Part shown: piece after piece, positions 21,508 through 26,960 of the stretch
Numbering within the stretch: the first letter of the stretch is position 1
Layout: each line of letters starts with the position of its first letter
Source of the DNA: Anaerolineales bacterium UBA7227
Lineage (GTDB): Bacteria > Chloroflexota > Anaerolineae > Anaerolineales > Villigracilaceae
NCBI GenBank assembly: GCA_002473085.1
Contig: DKTP01000099.1
Coordinates: 1 to 26,960 of the forward strand
Direction of reading: 5' to 3'
Length of the DNA: 26,960 nucleotides
Program-made: the position numbers and the translations under genes
The notes under the pieces: model-generated
Databases searched by the model: none
Seen by the model: only the letters and a program-made list of their open reading frames with translations
Told to the model about the DNA's origin: nothing

Positions 21508-21558
21508 GTGCCGCAAGATTTATCTTGCTTCTGGGGGGCAACATGAATGTTGCGGTAC
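21508..21558. repeat. Inverted pair of REP-like palindromes (BIME-like)
   Basis: Plus strand: GTGC foot at 21508, palindrome GCAAGAT-TT-ATCTTGC (21513-21528). Minus strand: GTAC foot at 21558, palindrome GCAACAT-TC-ATGTTGC (21538-21553). The two halves match each other in inverse orientation at 17 of 21 positions. They occupy the divergent region between the GT4 gene and the small zinc-binding gene, so they could also serve as an operator pair. Confidence 0.55.
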
Positions 21559-21574
21559 TACAAAGAGGAGTCTC

Positions 21575-21862
21575 ATGGCTGAGCAATGTGAAATGATCGT
21601 CGGTTATCTTGTGCCGCATCGCTGCGGGAATCCCGCGCTGGGGAAGTGCGTCGAGTGCGGGCGCGGGTTCTGCGAGGAGCATCTGACGGATTCGCCCAAA
21701 GGCAGGATCTGTCTCGCGGACTTGCAGGGACTCGACCAGCCGATTGCCCTGCCTCTTACCGCCGCGACGTTTTCGCAGGCCGACATTGACACGTTCAATC
21801 GCGCTTCGACGTTCGACAGCGACGACGATCGGGCGGGGGACATGTTCGCGGATTTGAGTTAA
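21575..21862 (+). CDS. Small Cys/His-rich (B-box-like zinc-binding) protein
   Basis: 95 residues. The N-terminal half has HRCGNPALGKCVECGRGFCEEHL, an arrangement of Cys pairs and a His that fits a zinc ribbon or B-box-like finger; the C-terminal half is acidic (FDSDDDRAGDMF). The ATG at 21575 has AGAGGAG 4 bases upstream; an upstream frame extension reads through the palindromes and is unlikely. It is isolated, divergent from the GT4 gene and convergent with the radical SAM gene. Function is unknown; protein-protein binding is more likely than catalysis. Confidence 0.65.
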   Translation: MAEQCEMIVGYLVPHRCGNPALGKCVECGRGFCEEHLTDSPKGRICLADLQGLDQPIALPLTAATFSQADIDTFNRASTFDSDDDRAGDMFADLS

Positions 21863-21886
21863 TTCCGCAAAGGACTCTAATTTTTT

Positions 21887-21926
21887 GGACACGGGTTTTT
21901 CCGTGAAGTCCGCGTGATCCGTGTCC
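21887..21926. repeat. Inverted repeat between converging genes
   Basis: GGACACGG (21887-21894) and CCGTGTCC (21919-21926) pair exactly; ACGG/CCGT around the TTTTT run forms an alternative inner hairpin. The minus strand carries GATCACG near CACGGA, related in style to the ATCACGAA repeats at 1429-1446 and 10438-10455. It may also help terminate both converging genes. Confidence 0.45.
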
Positions 21927-21949
21927 GATTGCGCCGACTTTAATAAAAG

Positions 21950-23014
21950 TCAATACGGCGCGAGCGCGTCCCAGATCTTTTTGTTCTCGTCAATAAAATC
22001 GTCGCAGCGCTGGCACATCGGCAGGGCGGGCGGATGCATTTTCAGGCGGATGCGCTGGTAGGCGCGTCCCTCCCACACCTCCTTGAACGTGGACGTTTTC
22101 AAGTCGCCCAGCGGCTGGATCTGGTCGCGCGTCATGCAGCAGACGTAGACCAGGCCGCGGTGGTCAATGAGCGTGTGCGTCCACGGCGCGTAGCAGGGAC
22201 GCGAGGCGTAGTAGCCGAGCGCGTAGCGTCCCGCCCGCGCCATGCGGACCTGCGCGGGGTCCTGTCCGAACGGGAAGGCGTCTCCCTCGGAGACGATCAG
22301 TCCCAGCTCCAGCGCCCGCGCGGCGATCTTCGGCGCGATGGATTCATTGAACGCGGCGATGTCCTTCTTTCGCAGGGACAGGCGTTCGCCGCAGTGGTCG
22401 TCCACGGGGATCAGGTTGATCCCGTCCGCGCCGAGGTCGCGCGCCGCGTCGGGGAGCGTTTCCAGCGTGTCGAAGTTCTCGCGGCTGACGACGGTGTTGA
22501 TGCGAATGGAGATCTTCCCCTTGCGCGCGTATTTGCGGAAATATCCCACCGCCCGCGCGGTCAACTTCCACGAACCTTCCATGCCGCGAATCTTCTCGTG
22601 GACTTTGCGGATGGGCGAATCGAGCGAGATGTTGACGCCGCGCAGCCCAGCCTCCACCAGCGCTTTGGCCTTGGCTTTGTCAATCAACGTCCCGTTGCTC
22701 GTCATGCAGACGCGCAGGCCGAGTTGGCGCGCGTGAGCGACCAGTTCGACGATGTCGCCGCGCAAGGTCGGCTCGCCGCCCGTGAAGTGGACTTTGCGGC
22801 AGCCGAGTTCGGCCAGGTCGCCGAGGATCTCTTTGAATTTTTCGGTCTTCATCGCCAGCCCGCGCGACTCGCGCCAGTGGTTGCACATCTCGCATTTGAG
22901 ATTGCATCCGTAGATCACCTTGATTTTCGCATACAATGGGCGGAATGGACGCGCGTGCAAGACGGCGTCGCGGAAGACTTCTGGATTATCGGTAATTTCG
23001 TCGAGGCTGTACAT
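21950..23014 (-). CDS. Radical SAM protein with SPASM-like C-terminus
   Basis: 354 residues. CNLKCEMC (Cys37, Cys41, Cys44) is the CxxxCxxC motif for the [4Fe-4S]-SAM cluster and FTGGEPTLRGD (77-87) is the SAM-binding GGEP block. Near the C-terminus CYAPW, YVCCMTRDQ and CQRCDDF supply further cysteines in the pattern of a SPASM/twitch auxiliary cluster domain. Such enzymes perform radical modifications of peptides, cofactors or other substrates; no substrate peptide gene is recognised nearby. The start at 23014 (MYSLDEI) lacks a clear ribosome site and is preceded by a GGTAATT-type repeat. Sulfatase maturase was considered but the front motif does not match. Confidence 0.88.
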   Translation of the reverse strand: MYSLDEITDNPEVFRDAVLHARPFRPLYAKIKVIYGCNLKCEMCNHWRESRGLAMKTEKFKEILGDLAELGCRKVHFTGGEPTLRGDIVELVAHARQLGLRVCMTSNGTLIDKAKAKALVEAGLRGVNISLDSPIRKVHEKIRGMEGSWKLTARAVGYFRKYARKGKISIRINTVVSRENFDTLETLPDAARDLGADGINLIPVDDHCGERLSLRKKDIAAFNESIAPKIAARALELGLIVSEGDAFPFGQDPAQVRMARAGRYALGYYASRPCYAPWTHTLIDHRGLVYVCCMTRDQIQPLGDLKTSTFKEVWEGRAYQRIRLKMHPPALPMCQRCDDFIDENKKIWDALAPY

Positions 23015-23027
23015 GGTTGTAATAATT

Positions 23028-23048
23028 GGTAATTGGTAATTTGGTAAG
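23028..23048. repeat. Period-7 repeat in the divergent region
   Basis: GGTAATT (23028-23034), GGTAATTT (23035-23042), GGTAAG (23043-23048). It sits immediately upstream of the radical SAM start. Confidence 0.5.
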
Positions 23049-23073
23049 ATGGACGCAATTTTATCACTTCGAG

Positions 23074-23148
23074 ATTCATCTTTCATCCATCCACTGCTTA
23101 CTGCTCTCTACTCTCTACTTACTGCTCTCCACTCTCTCATTACTTCTC
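23074..23148. repeat. Long period-7 pyrimidine-rich array in the leader of the EamA gene
   Basis: From 23074: ATTCATC, TTTCATC, a short break, then from 23093 ACTGCTT, ACTGCTC, TCTACTC, TCTACTT, ACTGCTC, TCCACTC, TCTCATT, ACTTCTC, every unit 7 bases. A higher-order 21-base period is visible: 23099-23115 and 23120-23136 are 17-mers with one mismatch. It ends 12 bases before the ATG. Confidence 0.6.
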
Positions 23149-23159
23149 TCTGGAATCTT

Positions 23160-24077
23160 ATGCGTATCAAAGCCGACTTCACCCTCCTCCTCGTCTCCAT
23201 CGTCTGGGGTTCCGCTTTCGTGGCCCAGCGCGTCGCGGGACAAATGAACAGCGTGTACCTGTTCAACGGCGCGCGCTATCTCCTCGCCGCGCTGGCTGTG
23301 CTGCCGTTTGCGATCCGCTCTTTGCGCGAGGCTCGGCGGGGAGACTCGCCTCCCGCGTCCGCAATCTCCCGCGCGCAATTCAAGTGGATGCTCATCGCGG
23401 GTTTCCTCCTTTTCATGGGGAGCGCGCTGCAACAGGCTGGGGTGGTGTACACGACCGCGGGCAACGCGGGCTTCATCACCGCGCTGTACGTGGTCTTCGT
23501 GCCGCTGATATTGTTCTTCGGGTGGCGGGAACGCCTCCACTGGCTGGCCGTCGTCGCGGTGGGGATGGCCGTCGGCGGCGCGTACCTCCTCTCGACGGGA
23601 GGCCGCTTCGCGGTCCACGCGGGCGACGCGCTGGAGTTGATCTGCGCGGTGTTCTGGGCGCTGCATCTCGTCATCCTCGGCAAGTTCGCCTCGCAGTTCG
23701 AGGCCAATTCCTTTTCAGTGGGGCAGCTCGCCGTCTGCGGACTGCTCAACCTCCTCGTCGGCCTGTTCGTGGAAAAATCCCCGCCGTTGAACTGGTCCTT
23801 CCTCGCCGCGGTCGGCTACACCGCGTTCTTCTCGCTGGGACTGTGCTACACGCTCCAGGTCTGGGCGCAGCGACACACGCCTCCCGCGGACGCCGCGCTG
23901 ATTCTCAGTCTCGAGTCGGTTTTCGCGGTGCTGACGGGCTGGCAGCTGCTGGGCGAAACGCTCGCTCCGATCCAGATCGTCGGGTGCGCGCTGATCTTTG
24001 CCGCCGTGATCCTCTCCCAATTCAGGGAATGGACTTCGGGTAAAATGGACAAAACTCGCCTTGTGGAGGGCCGATGA
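23160..24077 (+). CDS. EamA-family (DMT superfamily) transporter
   Basis: 305 residues with about ten membrane helices in two EamA repeats; the first repeat opens with LLLVSIVWGSAFVAQR, typical of DMT permeases, and the second ends with LSLESVFAVLTGWQLLGE, the conserved Pro/Gly-poor EamA segment. Such proteins export or import small metabolites across the cytoplasmic membrane; the substrate cannot be read. The ATG at 23160 follows the period-7 array and has only a weak GGA site. It overlaps the following lipid kinase gene by 4 bases (ATGA), so both are co-translated. Confidence 0.9.
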   Translation: MRIKADFTLLLVSIVWGSAFVAQRVAGQMNSVYLFNGARYLLAALAVLPFAIRSLREARRGDSPPASAISRAQFKWMLIAGFLLFMGSALQQAGVVYTTAGNAGFITALYVVFVPLILFFGWRERLHWLAVVAVGMAVGGAYLLSTGGRFAVHAGDALELICAVFWALHLVILGKFASQFEANSFSVGQLAVCGLLNLLVGLFVEKSPPLNWSFLAAVGYTAFFSLGLCYTLQVWAQRHTPPADAALILSLESVFAVLTGWQLLGETLAPIQIVGCALIFAAVILSQFREWTSGKMDKTRLVEGR

Positions 24078-24979
24078 CCGCCAAAGTGATTCTCAACCCC
24101 TATTCGAACCGCTGGAACTCGCAGGCGCGCTGGCCCGAGACCCAGGCCGCGCTCCGCGCCGCGGGCGTGGAATTCGAGTCGGCGGTTTCCGAGCGCAAGG
24201 GACACGTGACCGACCTCGCCGAGGAAGCCGCCCGCGCGGGGTTCTCGCCCATCATCGTCTCTGGCGGGGATGGGACGATCGGCGACGCCGTCAACGGGCT
24301 GGCGCGCGCCGCGCAGTCCAGCGACGCGCCGATCGGTCCGCTGGGAATCATGCCGACGGGCAGCGCGAACGACCTGGTCGTCAACCTCGGCATCCCCACC
24401 GATTTGACCGAAGCCGCGCAGGTCATCAAGGCGGGAAAGACGCGCTCCATTGACCTCGGCAAACTCAACGACAGATTTTTCGCCAACAACTCCGCCGCGG
24501 GGCTCGAACCGTACGTCACCACCAAGCACGAAAAAATTCAAAACATCAAAGGGCTGGCGCGCTATCTCATCGCCGCGGTGCAGGCCATCATGGACAGACC
24601 CGAATGGGTCGGGGAAGTGAAATGGGACGGCGGCGAATACAACGGCCCGCTGACTCTCGTCTCGATCGGCAACGGTCCGCGCACGGGCGGACTCTTCTTC
24701 ATGACGCCGCACGCCAAACTCGACGACGGCAAACTCACCTTCGCGTACGGCTATCGCAAGACCCGCCTCGGCATGTTCATCGCCCTGCCGCGGGCGATGA
24801 AACCTGGCAAAGGCAGTTACGTGGAAATGGACGGGATGTACGAAGTGGAGTGCACGCGGCTTTCGATTCATCTCGACCATCCCTCGCCCGCGCACACCGA
24901 CGGCGAACTGTTCCCGCAGTTCATTCAGGATTTTGAGTATTCGATCCAACCGAGACGGTTGAAGATGATTGTGCCGTAG
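24074..24979 (+). CDS. Diacylglycerol kinase-like lipid kinase (YegS/DgkB family)
   Basis: 301 residues, typical for the family. VSGGDGTIGDAVNGL carries the GGDGT ATP-binding motif and GIMPTGSANDL the second conserved glycine-rich block; ILNPYSNR is the N-terminal phosphate-loop region. The enzyme phosphorylates diacylglycerol or a related lipid at the membrane face using ATP. Its start overlaps the EamA gene by 4 bases, and the next glycosyltransferase begins 6 bases after its stop, so these form one transcription unit concerned with envelope lipid or glycolipid metabolism (inference). The exact lipid substrate is unknown. Confidence 0.9.
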   Translation: MTAKVILNPYSNRWNSQARWPETQAALRAAGVEFESAVSERKGHVTDLAEEAARAGFSPIIVSGGDGTIGDAVNGLARAAQSSDAPIGPLGIMPTGSANDLVVNLGIPTDLTEAAQVIKAGKTRSIDLGKLNDRFFANNSAAGLEPYVTTKHEKIQNIKGLARYLIAAVQAIMDRPEWVGEVKWDGGEYNGPLTLVSIGNGPRTGGLFFMTPHAKLDDGKLTFAYGYRKTRLGMFIALPRAMKPGKGSYVEMDGMYEVECTRLSIHLDHPSPAHTDGELFPQFIQDFEYSIQPRRLKMIVP

Positions 24980-24985
24980 CCCGAC

Positions 24986-26242
24986 GTGAAGCCGAACCGA
25001 TTCTCCCTGCGAGACCTCTCAACCCTGCTCGCGCTCACCCTGCTGGGACTCGTCCTCGCCGCGGGGCTGGTCGCGCTGAACTGGCAGTTGGCGCGTCAAT
25101 TCGGCTCGGGCGCGGACTTCCTCCCCGCGTGGAACGGCGCGCGCGCTTTCCTGTTCGAAGACGCCGACCCGTACGACAAAGCTCTCGCCGAGCGGACGCA
25201 GATCGAATTTTACGGACGCGTCGCCCGTCCCGACGAATTTCCTTTCGCGCTCGACGTCCCCCTGCCCCTGCTCATTTTATTTATCCCCTTCGCCTTCATC
25301 CCCGACCCGACCTGGGCGCGCGCCGCCTGGATGACCCTCTCCGAAGCGGGACTCGTCCTCCTCGTCCTCTTCTCGCTTCGCCTCGCGGACTGGGAGCCGC
25401 GTCGCTGGTTCTCGGTTCTCCTCTTCGCCTGCGCGTTGACGTGGTTCTATTCCGTCGTCGCTCTCCTCGACGGGTCCTTGTCCATTTTGCTCGCGCTGGC
25501 GCTCGTCGGCGCGCTCCTTGCCATGCGCGGCTTCAACGACGAACTGGCGGGATTCTTCCTCGCCGTCTCCGCCATGCAATGGGAGACGACGCTGCTCCTC
25601 TGGTCTCTCCTCGTCCTCGCGGCGCTCGTCGTCCGACGCTGGCGCGTCTTCTCAGGCATCGGCATGACCTGGTTCGTGCTGGGCGCGGTCTCCTTCCTGA
25701 TCAAGCCCGATTGGTTCTGGCCGTGGATGCGCGCGGTCGCGGCCAACTGGCGCGCGGACAGCCGCCTCGTCCCCGCGCGCTTCCTCGAGGGCTGGCTCCC
25801 GAACTTTGGCGCGAACCTGTCCCTGCTCGTTGTCTCGATCCTGCTCCTCATCCTCGTCGTGGAATGGTTTGCCGCCCTGCGCGGCCGAGACTACCGCCGC
25901 GTGGCCTGGGTCGCCGCGCTGGCGGTCGCGCTCACGCCCCTGCTTGGATTTTCCAACACCTTCGCCAATCTCGCCCCGCTCGTGTTTTCATTCATCTTCA
26001 TTTTGCCGTTCATCTGGGAGCGTTGGGAAAAACGTTCCTATCTCCTCCTCGCCGTCGTCGTCCTTTTGTTCTCCGCCTTTCCCCACGTCATCCGCTATTT
26101 CTCTGTTCCCTCCTCATCCGACGCTTTGACCTTCCTCCTGCCTCCCGCGTTGACGTTCCTCGGCCTGTACTGGGTCCGCTGGTACGTCATCCGCCCGCCG
26201 CGCACCTGGCTGGACGACGCGAGGCGTGAACTGAAAAAGTGA
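24986..26242 (+). CDS. GT87/DUF2029-like membrane glycosyltransferase
   Basis: 418 residues, polytopic. After the first helix comes GADFLPAWNGARAFL with ADPYD, matching the Asp-Phe ... Asp-Pro-Tyr pattern at the catalytic loop of GT87/DUF2029 mannosyltransferase-like proteins. These use polyprenyl-phosphate sugars on the outer face of the membrane. The start is GTG at 24986, 6 bases after the lipid kinase stop, with no strong ribosome site, so translation is probably coupled. It overlaps the next gene by 4 bases (GTGA). Sugar and acceptor are unknown. Confidence 0.75.
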   Translation: MKPNRFSLRDLSTLLALTLLGLVLAAGLVALNWQLARQFGSGADFLPAWNGARAFLFEDADPYDKALAERTQIEFYGRVARPDEFPFALDVPLPLLILFIPFAFIPDPTWARAAWMTLSEAGLVLLVLFSLRLADWEPRRWFSVLLFACALTWFYSVVALLDGSLSILLALALVGALLAMRGFNDELAGFFLAVSAMQWETTLLLWSLLVLAALVVRRWRVFSGIGMTWFVLGAVSFLIKPDWFWPWMRAVAANWRADSRLVPARFLEGWLPNFGANLSLLVVSILLLILVVEWFAALRGRDYRRVAWVAALAVALTPLLGFSNTFANLAPLVFSFIFILPFIWERWEKRSYLLLAVVVLLFSAFPHVIRYFSVPSSSDALTFLLPPALTFLGLYWVRWYVIRPPRTWLDDARRELKK

Positions 26243-26960
26243 GCAAAGTCCGCGCCATGTCTCGCCGCTCCCTCCTCCTTCTCTTCCTCCTCGGCCTCGC
26301 CGTCCCGCTGGGCATCGCGCAATTCCAATCCCTGCCCGGCTACATGGACTCGGACTACTACTTCGGCGGCGGCGTCCAACTTGCGCGGGGCAACGGCTTT
26401 ACCGAACCCTACCTCTGGAACTACCTCTCCGACCCGCGCGGCCTCCCGACTCCCTCGCACGCCTACTGGATGCCTCTCGCCTCCATCCTCGCCGCCGCGG
26501 GGATGTGGCTGACGGGGCAGACCGACTTCGCGTCCGCGCGGATCGGATTCATCCTCCTCGCTGCCCTCGTCCCCCCGCTGACGTCCCTGCTCGCCTTCCG
26601 CCTGACCTCCAACCGCGCCGCCTCGCTTCTCTCTGGACTTCTGGCCTGTTTCCCCATCTACTACGCCCCCTTCCTCCCCGTCCCTGACAACTACGCCATC
26701 TACATGCTCCTCGGCATCGCCTTCTTCCTTCTCCTTTCCAATCTTCAATCTCCAACCTCCAATCTCCAATCTCCAATCACTTTCCTCCTCCTCGGCCTCG
26801 TCTCCGCCCTCGCCTCCCTCGCCCGCTCCGACGGCCTGCTCTGGCTGGGAATGTCGCTGCTGGCGGCGGTTTGGTTTGCGGGCAAACAAATAAACAAATC
26901 TACAACACAAGCGGACAGCCACACTTCAACATCTGTCCGCCTTCCGCCTCCCGCCTCCCG
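26239..26960 (+). CDS. GT-C membrane glycosyltransferase, GT39-like (3' end outside window)
   Basis: About 240 codons to the window edge. I use the GTG at 26239, which overlaps the previous stop as GTGA; an in-frame ATG at 26257 also fits. The N-terminal helix is followed by YMDSDYYFGGGVQLA with Asp37 and Asp39 in the first external loop, the catalytic position of GT-C enzymes, and several more helices. Two period-7 arrays lie inside it: one encodes NLQSPTSNLQSPI in a predicted loop, the other begins at 26937 and runs off the end. Between them is a Lys/Asn/Thr-rich stretch (KQINKSTTQADSHTSTSV) unlike the rest of the protein, which may be inserted. Confidence 0.68.
   Translation, partial: MSKVRAMSRRSLLLLFLLGLAVPLGIAQFQSLPGYMDSDYYFGGGVQLARGNGFTEPYLWNYLSDPRGLPTPSHAYWMPLASILAAAGMWLTGQTDFASARIGFILLAALVPPLTSLLAFRLTSNRAASLLSGLLACFPIYYAPFLPVPDNYAIYMLLGIAFFLLLSNLQSPTSNLQSPITFLLLGLVSALASLARSDGLLWLGMSLLAAVWFAGKQINKSTTQADSHTSTSVRLPPPAS
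26738..26778. repeat. Period-7 array inside the GT39-like gene
   Basis: CCAATCT units repeat six times with small variants (CCAATCT, TCAATCT, CCAACCT, CCAATCT, CCAATCT, CCAATCA); the last copies are identical. Six heptamers are 42 bases, so the reading frame is kept. Confidence 0.7.
26937..26960. repeat. Period-7 array at the window end
   Basis: CCGCCTT, CCGCCTC, CCGCCTC, CCG: exact heptamer spacing, continuing past the window edge. Confidence 0.5.

Noticed and set aside
21950..23014. Radical SAM protein as the maturase for the sulfatase at 1626
   Set aside because: The cluster region is CNLKCEMCNHW and lacks the aromatic CxYCFY-type context of anaerobic sulfatase maturases; the genes are also 19 kb apart.
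1..26960. tRNA, rRNA, CRISPR arrays and transposases
   Set aside because: Looked for cloverleaf-like segments, conserved rRNA strings, regularly spaced direct repeats and transposase motifs by eye and found none; the period-7 arrays are far too short in unit length to be CRISPR.

Overview
The window looks like a chromosomal segment of a high-GC bacterium, most probably an uncultured member of the Anaerolineae (Chloroflexota). This placement is an inference. It rests on the AlkZ-related glycosylase-like protein, the tandem LysM/M23 lipoproteins, the GT39/GT87-type membrane glycosyltransferases and dispersed short repeats of a kind I associate with that group. I see no rRNA, tRNA, CRISPR array, insertion sequence or phage gene.

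Left (1-4783): a partial membrane-anchored SGNH/GDSL-type protein (minus), a 547-base intergenic stretch holding a degenerate inverted repeat, then an overlapping sulfatase and GT-C glycosyltransferase (plus) that are visibly more AT-rich than the rest. A strong hairpin terminator separates them from the next block.

4796-8861 (minus) is an oxidative pentose phosphate operon read as acyltransferase, pgl, gnd, zwf, with 4-base overlap or short gaps. All three steps from glucose-6-phosphate to ribulose-5-phosphate are present. A dispersed repeat has supplied the C-terminus of Pgl and the leader of gnd. 8939-11886 (plus) carries a BrnT/CopG-type toxin-antitoxin pair, an AlkZ-related protein, a structured repeat region with a vestigial micro-ORF, and two overlapping membrane-protein genes.

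11908-13812 has redox and iron-sulfur functions: a cyclic-nucleotide-binding/NifU fusion (minus), a TlpA/ResA-like thioredoxin and an OsmC protein (plus). 13813-19699 (minus) reads DUF309, a FabL-type enoyl-ACP reductase, and three tandem paralogous lipoproteins, each with LysM, a lytic-transglycosylase-like middle and an M23 endopeptidase domain. The set suggests envelope lipid synthesis and peptidoglycan remodelling.

19785-26960 holds a CBS-pair protein, a GT4 glycosyltransferase, a small zinc-ribbon-like protein, a radical SAM/SPASM protein, an EamA transporter, a diacylglycerol-kinase-like lipid kinase, and two membrane glycosyltransferases, the last cut by the window end.

The most unusual signals are not genes. 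Six short tandem arrays at scattered sites differ in sequence but share a strict period of 7 bases; four of them lie in or run into coding sequence. REP-like palindromes with a GTAG/GTAC/GTGC foot occur singly and as an inverted pair. Several genes lack a Shine-Dalgarno site and instead have a -10-like box 6-8 bases before the ATG, consistent with leaderless transcripts.
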